From assembly GCA_964503475.1 (NCBI GenBank), contig CAZCZU010000003.1:1-64000 (forward strand): a DNA stretch of 64,000 nucleotides. The letters are read 5' to 3'. This document shows positions 28,101 through 36,340 of this stretch, one piece after another. The notes under the pieces were generated by a model. The model ran no database searches. It had not been told where the DNA came from and worked only from the letters and a program-made list of their open reading frames with translations. Numbering within the stretch: the first letter of the stretch is position 1; every line of letters begins with the position of its first letter. The stretch is from CAZCZU01 sp964503475 (lineage in GTDB: Bacteria; Pseudomonadota; Zetaproteobacteria; Mariprofundales; Mariprofundaceae). The position numbers were made by a program, and so were the translations under genes.

Positions 28101-28483
28101 CAGGTAACGACTTGCCGCAAACTACCCTGAACATCTACACCCAGGTGGGGCTGGTGACGCTGATGGGCCTGATCAGTAAGCACGGCATCCTGATCGTGCA
28201 GTTCGCCAACGAGCTGCAGCTGGCCGGTCGCAGCAAGCGGCAGGCGATCGAGGAGGCGGCCGCCGTGCGTCTGCGCCCGATCCTGATGACCACGGCGGCC
28301 ATGGTACTGGGCGTGATTCCGCTGGTGCTGGCCAGCGGTGCGGGTGCGGCCGGGCGCTATTCCATGGGTCTGGTGATCTTTACCGGCCTCTCCATCGGTA
28401 CGCTGTTCACGCTGTTTGTCGTGCCGGCCGTCTACATGCTGCTGGCCACCGACCGTTCCAAAGTGCAGGAGGTGGAGGCATGA
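25109..28483 (+). CDS. HAE1-type RND efflux permease with an extra hydrophobic insertion
   Basis: 1124 residues. Familiar RND blocks are FIRKPVLATTVSLLLLVLGL at the N terminus, PVRQFPETQNAVITVSTTYY, GLVVDDAIIVVENV with the proton-relay Asp pair near residue 403, and LVTLMGLISKHGILIVQFAN near the C terminus. Typical members are about 1020-1050 residues. The surplus lies at about residues 892-1001 (nt 27785-28114), between VPMALMGALLFI and LPQTTLNIYTQVGL. It is a hydrophobic segment with perhaps three or four membrane helices and basic loops (EWMIKRRGFRF, VWAIKRP). Its DNA is less GC-rich than the flanks. The frame is open throughout, so the product may be functional. Confidence 0.92.
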   Translation: MNFTDIFIRKPVLATTVSLLLLVLGLQAMKLLPVRQFPETQNAVITVSTTYYGADAKTVAGFITQPLETAIAQAGGIDYLSSVSVSSASTIKATLRLNYDSNRALTDISSKVNAVLNQLPAEAQQPVITVQVGETVDAMYMGFFSQDLPNNNLTDYLVRVVKPQLDGIEGVQRAEIIGARQFALRAWLDPDRMAAFHVTAADVNAALARNNYLTALGSSKGQMVSVELTAATDLHSVDEFKQLVVKQQGDAIVRLEDVANVVLGAEDYNLTTAFGGRNSVFIGIKVAPDANVLDVVDRVRAAFPNIQAQMPTGLTGKIVYDSTKFIHSSIDEVVKTLVEALVIVSLVVFLFLGNLRAVAVPIIAIPLSMIGAFAVMQAFGYSINLLTLLSFVLAIGLVVDDAIIVVENVDRHMKEGNSPVQAALMGARELGGPIIAMTIVLIAAYVPIGYQGGLTGALFSEFAFTLAGAVTVSGVIALTLSPMMASRIFRPDQDNTWLVHKIDHMFERLHASYQRRLHGSLDTWQVQITMGVLLLFGVVFLFATSASELAPQEDQGLVAAHVAGAPNATSEQMLGYSKQVFDLARELPEYDQMFQLTGMPTINQGIGGVIFKPWDQRDRSAKELQKELQAKWNTIAGAHIAAFQFPSLPGAGGLPLQFVIKTTESFDNLNEVAQQVVDKARASGMFFFIDSDLKIDKPQATLRVDRDLVSTLGLTQADVGQSLGAALGGGYVNYFSIDGRSYRVIPQVLQVDRQNPEQVLDYYIRAADGTVIPASTVASISHEVVPESINRFQQLNSATIQGVYAPGVSQKEVLDFMRKALAEAAPSGYTADYSGQSRQFMQESGGFVFTMMFAIVIVFLALSVQFNSFRDPVVILVSVPMALMGALLFINSMAVGIILAVAIVSYVLLLMAYEWMIKRRGFRFIAQMIMYLVPIALSALLFTVFSPTGITRVIAIIANALLLAAFVWAIKRPIFHIIALVILGILSVGLGVLVIAAAGNDLPQTTLNIYTQVGLVTLMGLISKHGILIVQFANELQLAGRSKRQAIEEAAAVRLRPILMTTAAMVLGVIPLVLASGAGAAGRYSMGLVIFTGLSIGTLFTLFVVPAVYMLLATDRSKVQEVEA

Positions 28484-28520
28484 TGACCTTTCGTCCGCAT
28501 GCGGGCGAAAGGAGGATGCC

Positions 28521-28838
28521 ATGATTCTGAGTACCACGCCCACGCTCGCGGGGCATGAGATCAAGCAGTACAAGGGCATTGTTGTCGGCGAAGCGGTGCT
28601 CGGCGCCAATATCTTCCGCGATATGTTCGCCAGCATTCGCGATATCGTCGGCGGCCGTTCCGGCGCCTATGAAAAGGAGCTGGGCAAGGCGCGTGAGATC
28701 GCCTTCCAGGAGCTTGAGCAGCGTGCCGCCGAGCTGGGTGCCAATGCCGTGGTCGGTATCGATATCGACTACGAGGTGGTCGGCAAGGATGGCAGCATGA
28801 TGATGGTCAGCGTCAGCGGTACGGCGGTAACCGTCTAA
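28521..28838 (+). CDS. ybjQ: YbjQ/UPF0145-family protein
   Basis: 105 residues, full family length. It matches from ILSTTPTLAGHEIKQYKGIVVGEAVLG through DIVGGRSGAYEKELGKAR to ELGANAVVGIDIDYEV. The fold is a small pentameric alpha/beta domain of unknown role, sometimes called heavy-metal-binding. AAGGAGG before ATG 28521 fixes the start. Although it follows the efflux pump by only 37 bases, a functional link is unproven. Confidence 0.92.
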   Translation: MILSTTPTLAGHEIKQYKGIVVGEAVLGANIFRDMFASIRDIVGGRSGAYEKELGKAREIAFQELEQRAAELGANAVVGIDIDYEVVGKDGSMMMVSVSGTAVTV

Positions 28839-28843
28839 ATCGT

Positions 28844-29269
28844 TTAGTCGATCAGCCTGCGATGTTCCACGGCGATGCAGCGGTCCATGATGCAGGTCAG
28901 GCCGCCGGCCGTGGCGATACGCCAGCTCTCGGGGTTGGCGATGCCCAGCTGCAGCCACAGTGCTCCGGCACCAACGGCGACCGCGGCTTCGGCAATCGGT
29001 GGCGTGAACTCCGGCTTGCGGAAGACATTGACGATGTCGACATGCACGTCGATATCGGCCAGTGAGAGATAGACCGTTTGGCCGAGGATCGTCTCCGCCT
29101 TCGGGTGTACCGGAAAGACCCGGTAGCCCGCCTCGATCAGGAAGCGGGTGATCCGGTGGCTGGTGCGGTCCGACTTGGGCGAGCAGCCGACCACGGCGAT
29201 GGTGCGGCTTTGGCGCAGCAGGGTAGCGATTTCATTCTCGGGCGGATTGTGCCATGACATCTCCGGCAT
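28844..29269 (-). CDS. CoA-binding domain protein (YccU family)
   Basis: 141 residues with a Rossmann-type CoA-binding domain. IAVVGCSPKSDRTSHRI is the nucleotide-binding loop, followed by GYRVFPVHPKAETILGQ, DIVNVFRKPEF and GALWLQLGIANPES. The role is unknown; family members bind CoA and resemble the succinyl-CoA synthetase alpha N-terminal domain. The start at 29269 has AGGAG upstream; the longer frame to 29359 crosses the divergent spacer. Confidence 0.9.
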   Translation of the reverse strand: MPEMSWHNPPENEIATLLRQSRTIAVVGCSPKSDRTSHRITRFLIEAGYRVFPVHPKAETILGQTVYLSLADIDVHVDIVNVFRKPEFTPPIAEAAVAVGAGALWLQLGIANPESWRIATAGGLTCIMDRCIAVEHRRLID

Positions 29270-29374
29270 ATGGTCTCCTCTGGAGTATATCCAAGCACAT
29301 TTAAGCCCGTAATGCCTCCGATGCTTGCACAGATGGCATTCATTTCTAACAATGAGCAAATGGAGATGCGGCGC

Positions 29375-31321
29375 ATGAAACAGTGGATCGGAGCATGGAT
29401 TGCGGCATCCCTATGGGTGACGGCGGCGCAGGCGGGCACCGATCCGATACTGCAGCAGCGGCAGTGGTTCGGTGAAGCGCGTGCCGCTCTCGATGCCGGC
29501 CACATGCAGCAGTTCCAGACCCTGCAGAAGAAGCTCTCCCAATATCCGCTGACACCCTATCTTGAAATCTGGCAGGCATGGAAAGAGCCCGGCGAAGGTA
29601 ACGACCGGCAGGTGGCCGACGTACTGAAGCGCAATGCCGATATTCCCGAATCCGCCGATCTCTATCTGGCCTGGATCGAAAGCCTGGCCGAGCGCGGGCA
29701 GTGGCCGCATGTTGCAAGGCATCTGGAACGATTCCCTGCTGCCAGGGCACAGCTGCCGGAGATCGCCATGTTGTCGTTGTGGTACAACGGCAAGCATAAG
29801 GAAGCGCTCGGGCAGTTCGGCGAGTACTGGTGCCAGGGTCGGCATTTCCAGCGTTCCGTCCAGCAGCTTGAGAAGGCCTGGCTGAAGGCCGGGCACCCAC
29901 AGGTCGATGAGGCGTGGCAACGGATCGGCGTGTTGGCCAATCGGGGCAAGTGGAGCGAAATCCGGCGCATTTCGAAGGCGCTGCCGAAAAATGAGCGGGC
30001 ATGGGTTCGCCAGTGGCAGCGGATGCAGCACGAACCTTTGCAGGCGTTGCAGCAGTGGTCATCCGGAGGCATGCGTGCCCATCCGGCGCAGCTGATGCTG
30101 ACCGATGCCCTGCGCCGGCTCTCCTACAAGGACCCGGAGCAGGCCTGGGCGCAGCTGAAGCGTCTGGGCGATGCGTTCGAAGCGGAGCAGTTGCACCTGC
30201 TGCAGCGGCGCATTGCCCTGCGCGGGGCACGCCAGCATTTGTCGCAAGCCTCGGCATGGCTCGCCGCCCTGCCTGCCGGGCAACAGGACGCGAAAAGTCG
30301 CGCCTGGCAGGTGCGCCTGCATCTTCTGCAGGGGGCATGGGACAAGGCCCTGGCCACCATCAAGGCCATGCCGGCTGTCGAGCGGGATAAGAGCCGCTGG
30401 CGCTACTGGCGTGCCCGCTGCCTGGCGGCAAGCGGCCGGCCGAACGAGGCGAAGCGCCTGTTCGCTGACCTGGCCAAAGGGCGCGGTTATCACAGCTTTC
30501 TGGCGGCCGAATACACGGGCCAGCCTTATCGCCTGCAAAATGCCGAGCCGCAGATGGACAGCGCGGCCATGGACCGGGTGGCCCGGCTGCCCGGCATCCG
30601 GCGAGCGCAGGAGTGGCTGCAATTGCAGGAGCCCGGCAAGGCGGGGCGCGAATGGTATGCGGCCCTGGCCGATGCCGATCCCGATACCTGGGAGGCCGCT
30701 GCCGGCCTGGCCAATCTGTGGGGTTGGTACGACCGAACCATCTACAGCACCTACCGGGCCGGTGCCAACGATGCCCTGAGCTACCGTTTCCCGCTCGGGT
30801 TCGAGACGGCGGTGGCGAAGATGGCGAAGAAGAACGGCCTGCATGCCTCGCTGATCTGGAGCGTGATTCGCCAGGAGTCGGGCTTCAATATGCAGGCCGT
30901 ATCGCGTACCGGTGCCAGGGGATTGATGCAGCTGATGCCGGGCACGGCGAAGGCGTTGGCCAAAGGGCACGCCGATCTTTTTGATCCGGCCGAGAATATA
31001 CGCCTGGGTTCGCGTTACCTGGCCCGGCTTTCCCGTCGTTTCGATGGCAATGAGGCGATTGCCGTCGCTGCCTACAATGCCGGCCCGACACGGGTATCCG
31101 GCTGGCTTGAGCGTACCCCGTTCCGGCATGCCGATATCTGGGTGGAGGCGATCCCCTATGCCGAAACACGGCGCTATGTGCAGCAGGTTTTGGCATTCAT
31201 GATTGTCTATGACTGGCGCCAGTCCAAGGAGCCGGTCAGCCTCACGGCACGCATGCAGTTTACCCCGGCTTCGGATGAGACGTCGCAGGTGGCTCCGGCA
31301 ACCGGGGCGGGAAGCAGTTAG
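29375..31321 (+). CDS. slt: Soluble lytic murein transglycosylase (Slt70 family)
   Basis: 648 residues, close to E. coli Slt70. A signal peptide (about 20 residues ending in AAQA) is followed by a long helical U-domain of tandem hairpins and a C-terminal lysozyme-like domain. The catalytic Glu is in SVIRQESGFN near residue 509, with GARGLMQLMPGTAK and AVAAYNAGP completing the fold. It cleaves peptidoglycan glycan strands in the periplasm to give 1,6-anhydromuropeptides. GGAG at 29362-29365 supports ATG 29375 over the in-frame start at 29270. Confidence 0.93.
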   Translation: MKQWIGAWIAASLWVTAAQAGTDPILQQRQWFGEARAALDAGHMQQFQTLQKKLSQYPLTPYLEIWQAWKEPGEGNDRQVADVLKRNADIPESADLYLAWIESLAERGQWPHVARHLERFPAARAQLPEIAMLSLWYNGKHKEALGQFGEYWCQGRHFQRSVQQLEKAWLKAGHPQVDEAWQRIGVLANRGKWSEIRRISKALPKNERAWVRQWQRMQHEPLQALQQWSSGGMRAHPAQLMLTDALRRLSYKDPEQAWAQLKRLGDAFEAEQLHLLQRRIALRGARQHLSQASAWLAALPAGQQDAKSRAWQVRLHLLQGAWDKALATIKAMPAVERDKSRWRYWRARCLAASGRPNEAKRLFADLAKGRGYHSFLAAEYTGQPYRLQNAEPQMDSAAMDRVARLPGIRRAQEWLQLQEPGKAGREWYAALADADPDTWEAAAGLANLWGWYDRTIYSTYRAGANDALSYRFPLGFETAVAKMAKKNGLHASLIWSVIRQESGFNMQAVSRTGARGLMQLMPGTAKALAKGHADLFDPAENIRLGSRYLARLSRRFDGNEAIAVAAYNAGPTRVSGWLERTPFRHADIWVEAIPYAETRRYVQQVLAFMIVYDWRQSKEPVSLTARMQFTPASDETSQVAPATGAGSS

Positions 31322-31334
31322 GCGCCGCGGGCTC

Positions 31335-32390
31335 ATGGGGGCAGGGCAGCAGGATAGGCAGCAGCTGGGTGATGAACTGCTCGAAAAGCTGGCGGCCATG
31401 CTGCCCGAGGCATCGCAGGATGTACTGGGCGAACTGGTTCGGGCGGTGCTGCATCCCGGGCAGGAGGAGCCACGTGACGTGATCGGCCGGTTGCTTGGGC
31501 AGGGGTGTGAGTCGGCGGCCGTGCAGCGGGCATTGAGCGAGGCGAGGGACTTTGCCCTGGCCCGGCTGTTGCCGAGCGTGTTGCCGCAGGCCTCCCCGGA
31601 TATGATGAAGATGGTGTATGCCTTCCTGGCCCATGGCGATCGCCTGCACCGGGGCCTGTTGCAGGCCTTGAGCCGGCAGTACGAGACGGAGCTGCGACAG
31701 CTGCAGGGGCGGCTGGTCAGCGAAGGGCAGGCGCATCTGCTTACCAAGGCGAGACACAGCTGGCAGCAGAGCAAGGGGATTACCCTTTACAACTATTATG
31801 CGGAGATGCGCATCAGCGCCTACGTGCCGCTCTACAAGGTGGATACGCACGGTCTGGTGACGGGGCGTTCCCGCGATCTGGTGCCGGTAGTGACGGCAGG
31901 CGAGCATGGCCACGTTGTCCATGTGCAGTTGCCGGATAGCGATTTCTGTCTGCGTCTGATTGCCGAGGATGCAACAGCCTCGACCGTGCACTGGCGCTTT
32001 GCAGGCCTGATGGAGGCCTCGAAAGAGAAGCGGCGCGATATGCGCGTTCAGGTGGATGGCCCCACCTTTGTGACCCTGCGCCATGGCGGGCAGGAGTGGC
32101 GGGGGCGCGTGGTGGAGTTTTCGACCCAGGGACTGGGGGTTGCGCTGCCGCTATCCCGGGGGCTCTTTAAAGGCCAGAGGGTCGATTTCACCCTGATCAT
32201 GCACATGAACGAGATGGATGGCAGTGCGACGGTGCGCTGGTTGAGTCGTCATGGCGACATGGCCAACGCGGGCCTCGAACTCGATAGCGATCCGCTGATC
32301 ACCGAATTCCTCGAGGCACAGATGGAGCGTCGGCGGCGGGCGATTCTCAATGAACTGCGCCTGAAAGGTCTGCCGGATATCCTGATTTGA
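31335..32390 (+). CDS. PilZ-domain protein with long helical N-terminal region
   Basis: 351 residues. The first 200 or so are helical, with no recognised family. The C-terminal domain is PilZ-like: the RxxxR-type c-di-GMP motif appears as KRRDMRVQ near residue 235 and the second motif as EFSTQGLGV, where the usual Asp/Asn before Ser is Phe. Binding affinity may therefore be altered. It starts 13 bases after slt and probably shares its transcript. The membrane GGDEF protein of the window is a possible source of its ligand, but nothing links them directly. Confidence 0.78.
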   Translation: MGAGQQDRQQLGDELLEKLAAMLPEASQDVLGELVRAVLHPGQEEPRDVIGRLLGQGCESAAVQRALSEARDFALARLLPSVLPQASPDMMKMVYAFLAHGDRLHRGLLQALSRQYETELRQLQGRLVSEGQAHLLTKARHSWQQSKGITLYNYYAEMRISAYVPLYKVDTHGLVTGRSRDLVPVVTAGEHGHVVHVQLPDSDFCLRLIAEDATASTVHWRFAGLMEASKEKRRDMRVQVDGPTFVTLRHGGQEWRGRVVEFSTQGLGVALPLSRGLFKGQRVDFTLIMHMNEMDGSATVRWLSRHGDMANAGLELDSDPLITEFLEAQMERRRRAILNELRLKGLPDILI

Positions 32391-32416
32391 CGCCCTGCCG
32401 GCCGGAGAGTCGGCCG

Positions 32417-33508
32417 TTATGCGTTGAAGCTGGGGTGGCGCTCTTGCATTTGGGTCATTGTCGAGGCGGTGCGCTGGGCGATGGTATCGAGCAGCCGCTG
32501 TTCGATGAGCGGGTTTTTACGCATTACCTTGTGAAAGGTGGTGGCCGGGAACTGCAGGATGACCGTATCGGAGACGGCGATCATGTCGCTGGCGGTCGAA
32601 TCGCTGCGTTCGGCATGCAGATCGCCGATCATGTCGCCGGGTTTGATGGGGTCGAGTACATGGCTGTTGCCGACATGATCCTCAATGACTACCCGCACCA
32701 GCCCGGAAACGAGGATGCCGGCCCACTCCAGTGAGCGATTGCCGCGGCCAATGACATGGAAAGGTTTGTAGGGGTGGAACTTGCCGTAGCGGGCCAGTTC
32801 ATCCTTGGCCTCTTCCGGCAGGCGCAGCAGCGTTGGGTTGCTGTCGATGGCTGTGATTTTGCGGCGAAATTCGCCTTCGGCCCGCAGATGGGCGCCGACC
32901 TCGGGGTGATCGAGCAGGCATTTCAATACATGCTTGTGCGACAGCTTCAGCACACGCGCCGCCGTATGGCCGACCACCGTGGCAGTGCGTGGGGCACCCT
33001 CCAGAAAGGCGATTTCACCGACGATATCCCCCTCCCCGAGGATGTGGACCAGTGTCGGCGGCTGATCCGCCTTATAGGCGACGAGTACGGCCAGTTCGCC
33101 ATCGAGGATCAGGTACATGCTGTCGTTTTCCTCGCCCTGTCGGATCAGGGTCTCCCCCTCCGCAACGGTCATGCGCTTGCCATTCTGCAGCAGCAGCTTG
33201 AGTGCTTCGGGGTGGATATCGGCCATGAACGGGTTGAGGGTTGAGGTGCTGTGTTCCGTCCCCGGCAGGCTGTGGCGCAACTGTTTAAGGGAGGTGGCGG
33301 CAGCCTGGTCGCCGTTGTGTTCGTACAGGCGTTCCAGGCGACGCATCTGCTCGATGGCCTCGCCCTCCTCTCCCAGTTGCAGCAGCAGCTCGACCATGCG
33401 GCGCAGGTAATGGGTATCGCTGGGGTGCAGATCGATCATCTGACGATAGATGGCCAGCTTGTGCCAGAGTTCCCGGGCCTGTGTATCCGTCTCACTCATT
33501 GCCGTCAT
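32417..33508 (-). CDS. Tandem cyclic-nucleotide-binding-domain protein
   Basis: 363 residues. A helical, TPR-like N terminus (about 1-90) is followed by a CRP-type cNMP domain (RMTVAEGETLIRQGEENDSMYLILDGEL, GEIAFLEGAPRTATV) and a more divergent second one (ILVSGLVRV, GDMIGDLHAE). There is no DNA-binding helix-turn-helix, so it is a regulator or sensor rather than a transcription factor. Translation appears coupled to the upstream exonuclease gene by an ATGA overlap with GGGAG in front; a start at 33499 is also possible. Confidence 0.8.
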   Translation of the reverse strand: MTAMSETDTQARELWHKLAIYRQMIDLHPSDTHYLRRMVELLLQLGEEGEAIEQMRRLERLYEHNGDQAAATSLKQLRHSLPGTEHSTSTLNPFMADIHPEALKLLLQNGKRMTVAEGETLIRQGEENDSMYLILDGELAVLVAYKADQPPTLVHILGEGDIVGEIAFLEGAPRTATVVGHTAARVLKLSHKHVLKCLLDHPEVGAHLRAEGEFRRKITAIDSNPTLLRLPEEAKDELARYGKFHPYKPFHVIGRGNRSLEWAGILVSGLVRVVIEDHVGNSHVLDPIKPGDMIGDLHAERSDSTASDMIAVSDTVILQFPATTFHKVMRKNPLIEQRLLDTIAQRTASTMTQMQERHPSFNA

Positions 33509-34311
33509 TGCTGCTCCCATGCCTGCAGGAATTCGCCCAGGTGCGGCCGCGTTTCTGCCTCCGCCTCCAGATAGTTGCGTATTCCCAGTATGGCACGGGC
33601 ATGGGCACTTTCGCCAAGTGCACCGGAGAAAAGCTGCCAGCGCAGGTAGAGCAGCAGGGTGGAGCAGACATCGGTTTCACAGTAATCGCGAATGGCACCG
33701 ATCTGACCGGCCTCGAAAAGGGCGCGCACATCGTCGCCGGCCGTGTCCAGCTTGCCCGGAATGGCAAAGGCCGAAGCCACCTCATGCATCGAGCAGCGGG
33801 CCGAAGCGCCGAAATCGGAGAGTACCTCCAGCAGGTCGAGGTGGTACTGCTGTGAATAGCGGGCATCGTAATTGTTCCATTTATCGCCCTCGGAAAACCA
33901 GCGCGGGCAGGCAAGCTGATGCACCATGGCGCGATATTTGAGCACCGGCACATCGAATCCGCGCCCGTTAAAGCTGACCAGACGCGGAGCCCGCTGCCCG
34001 ATCAGGCCGAAAAATCCCTCCAGCAGCTCGGCCTCGCTGCTCGCCTCCGTGCCGCCGGAGGCGATGCGGCGGATAACCAGTTCGGGCCCGGATTCGCCCG
34101 GTTCATGAATCAGGTGGGCATAACTGATGGCCGCCACCTGGTGGAAGGGCTGGCGCGGGAAGTCGTTGCGGCCTTCGGTCTTCTCAAGAAAGTAGGCGCT
34201 CAAGGCATCGCGGGCCTCGATATCGCCAAGGGCCGGTTCGCCCAGCAGGCGGCGAGCGGCATCCGCGTCCGGTACCGTTTCGATGTCAAAAACCAGCGTG
34301 TCACGACGCAC
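33505..34311 (-). CDS. Predicted 3'-5' exonuclease related to PolB exonuclease domain
   Basis: 268 residues of the DnaQ-like fold. Exo I is VFDIETVPD at residues 7-15. Exo II is in VSFNGRGFDVPVLKYRA, the NGxxFD form. Exo III is toward the C terminus in YCETDVCSTLLLY. It resembles the PolB exo2 family of stand-alone DNA polymerase B-type exonucleases, so a role in DNA repair is likely but untested. Its start lies inside the murJ 3' end (11-base overlap), and its stop overlaps the next gene. Confidence 0.85.
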   Translation of the reverse strand: MRRDTLVFDIETVPDADAARRLLGEPALGDIEARDALSAYFLEKTEGRNDFPRQPFHQVAAISYAHLIHEPGESGPELVIRRIASGGTEASSEAELLEGFFGLIGQRAPRLVSFNGRGFDVPVLKYRAMVHQLACPRWFSEGDKWNNYDARYSQQYHLDLLEVLSDFGASARCSMHEVASAFAIPGKLDTAGDDVRALFEAGQIGAIRDYCETDVCSTLLLYLRWQLFSGALGESAHARAILGIRNYLEAEAETRPHLGEFLQAWEQQ

Positions 34312-35878
34312 GGCGCCCTCCCCTCTGCAGCAGTTTGCGCTCGCCCAGCAGCCAGGCGGCGGCCAGGAATATCATAGCACCTCCCGGCACGGCTGCCGCG
34401 AGCCACGCTCCTTGCAGCCATTTGGCATCCGGGAAGGGCCAGGCCGATTGCAGGGCAACAATGAAGCCGGCCATTGGCAGGCAGGCGAGCAGGGCGCGCA
34501 GCATGCGCAGGCTGTTGTGACGGTCGAACGGCCTGGCTTCATTGCGGTAGAGGCGGGCGATCAGCAGGGCGACGTTGACGAAGGCAGCCAGGGCCGTGGC
34601 CAGGGCCAGGCCGACATAGCCCAGCGGCTGCATCAGGATGATGGCCAGCACGATGTTGACGGCGACACCGATGGCGGCATAGCGCATCGGGCTTTTGGCA
34701 TCCTGCTCGGCATAGCAGGCGGTCGAGAGTACCCGTGCCCAGCAGAAGGCCATGAGACCGATGGTGTAGGCCTGCAGGGCATGGGCCGTGGCCTGGGCAT
34801 CGGTCAGTGTGAATTGTCCCTGTTCGAACAGGGTGCGGATGATCGGCTCGGCCAGCAGCAGCAGGCCGACCGTGGCCGGCAGAGTGATCCATGTGAGCCA
34901 GGCCAGCCCGCGGCGCAGCTCAGCTCCGGCCTCGTCATGCCGCCCTTCGGCCAGAGAGGCGGAGAGGGCCGGCAGCAGGGCCGTGCCCATGGCGATACCG
35001 AACAGGGCCAGCGGCAGCTGCACGATCCGGTCGGCATAGTAGAGATAGGAGACGGCACCGGCCGGCAGCAGTGTGGCCAGAATGGTGCCGACCAGGATAT
35101 TGATCTGCACGGCGGCGACACCGAGCACGGCCGGGCCGAACAGGCGCAGGGTCTGGCCGATGGCCGGCAGGCGCGGGCGCCAGGCAGGCTTCGGAATCCA
35201 GCCGATGCGTTTCAGGGCCGGGAACTGGATTGCCAGTTGCAGCGCGCCGCCCAGCAGCACGCCGATGGCCAGGGCCAGGGCAGGGTTGTCGAACGATGGC
35301 GCCAGCACGATGGCGGCGAAGATCAGGGCGATATTGAGCAGGGCGGGGCTGGCAGCCGCGACCGAGAATTTGCGGTAGGTGTTGAGCACGGCCCAGCTCA
35401 TGGCCGCCAGCGAAATCATGGCCAGATAGGGGAACATCCAGCGTGCCAGCGTGAGCGCCTGCTGCCAGCGTTCGGGCTCGTCGTGGAAGCCGGGGGCGAA
35501 AGCAAACAGCAGCCAGGGCATGCCGATCATGCCGATGATGGTGAAGAGCAGCAGGGCGGCGAGCAGCAGGCCTGCCAGGGCATTGAGGTAGGCGTGGACA
35601 TCCTCCTCGCCCTGCTGGCGCTGTTCGGCCAGTACCGGTACCAGTGCCACGGTCAGAGTGCCTTCGGCGAACATGCGGCGAAAGAAGTTGGGCAGCTTGA
35701 AGGCAACGAAGAAGGCATCGGCCAGCGGGCCTGCGCCCAGGATGCGGGCCAACAGGATATCACGGACAAAGCCGAGGATGCGGGAGAGCATGGTCCAGCT
35801 GCCAACGCTGGCGGTGGCGCGTAGCAGGCCGGAACCCTTTTGATTGCCCTTATTTGACTTGTCGTGCGTCCGGTTCAT
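34301..35878 (-). CDS. murJ: Lipid II flippase MurJ
   Basis: 525-residue MOP-superfamily membrane protein with about 14 helices. The N terminus carries SWTMLSRILGFVRDILLAR and PNFFRRMFAEGTLTVALVP, which contain conserved Arg and Glu residues of the MurJ cavity. It moves lipid II across the inner membrane for peptidoglycan synthesis. MNRTHDK at 35878 was chosen over a longer frame to 35980. The divergent spacer to rpsU is 123 bases. It is the head of a minus-strand set with the exonuclease and cNMP-domain genes. Confidence 0.96.
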   Translation of the reverse strand: MNRTHDKSNKGNQKGSGLLRATASVGSWTMLSRILGFVRDILLARILGAGPLADAFFVAFKLPNFFRRMFAEGTLTVALVPVLAEQRQQGEEDVHAYLNALAGLLLAALLLFTIIGMIGMPWLLFAFAPGFHDEPERWQQALTLARWMFPYLAMISLAAMSWAVLNTYRKFSVAAASPALLNIALIFAAIVLAPSFDNPALALAIGVLLGGALQLAIQFPALKRIGWIPKPAWRPRLPAIGQTLRLFGPAVLGVAAVQINILVGTILATLLPAGAVSYLYYADRIVQLPLALFGIAMGTALLPALSASLAEGRHDEAGAELRRGLAWLTWITLPATVGLLLLAEPIIRTLFEQGQFTLTDAQATAHALQAYTIGLMAFCWARVLSTACYAEQDAKSPMRYAAIGVAVNIVLAIILMQPLGYVGLALATALAAFVNVALLIARLYRNEARPFDRHNSLRMLRALLACLPMAGFIVALQSAWPFPDAKWLQGAWLAAAVPGGAMIFLAAAWLLGERKLLQRGGRRAS

Positions 35879-36001
35879 AATGCGCGGCCCTTTTCTCCCT
35901 GCCTGTGTGAAGCCACGCAAGCGTGCAGAGGCAAGGGAAAGATTGCAATGCCGGCTGGCGTTGCAGATTGACTGGTACAACCCAAAGGGGGTGATGTTTT
36001 A

Positions 36002-36217
36002 ATGCCGGGCATCCGAGTTAATCCGGAAGAGCCGATCGAATTGGCGATCAAGCGCTTCCGCAAGCAGGTTGAACGTGGTGGTGTCATCAGTGACTGCCGT
36101 CGCCGCGAAGCCTATGAGAAGCCCTCCGTCGCTAAGAAGCGTAAGGAGGCTGCGGCCCGCAAGCGTCTGATGAAGCGCCTGCGCCGCATGCGCATGCGTG
36201 AGCAGCGCGATTACTAA
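36002..36217 (+). CDS. rpsU: 30S ribosomal protein S21
   Basis: 71 residues, very basic, matching S21: MPGIRVNPEEPIELAIKRF and CRRREAYEKPSVAKKRK. AAAGGGGGTG lies before the start. First gene of the macromolecular synthesis operon (rpsU-yqeY-dnaG-rpoD). A terminator follows directly, so much of the transcript probably ends after rpsU, as in other bacteria that make far more S21 than primase. Confidence 0.98.
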   Translation: MPGIRVNPEEPIELAIKRFRKQVERGGVISDCRRREAYEKPSVAKKRKEAAARKRLMKRLRRMRMREQRDY

Positions 36218-36248
36218 AGCGGGGCATTCCCTTGCTTGAATGATGTGG

Positions 36249-36280
36249 AAATGCCGGGCCTGTAGTGGCCCGGCATTTTT
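36249..36280 (+). terminator. Terminator/attenuator after rpsU
   Basis: AAATGCCGGGCC-TGTAGT-GGCCCGGCATTTTT: a 12-bp stem then a T-run, 31 bases after rpsU. Its position inside the rpsU-dnaG-rpoD operon suggests partial termination. Confidence 0.9.
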
Positions 36281-36340
36281 GCTTTCGGGAACATCTGAAC
36301 GACGCCGAATGAATCGGTATTTTCTCACGGGGTGGCAATC

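Noticed and set aside
34283..35824. 513-codon plus-strand frame opposite murJ
   Set aside because: Gln/Gly/Asp-rich shadow of a membrane protein gene. The minus strand is unmistakably MurJ.
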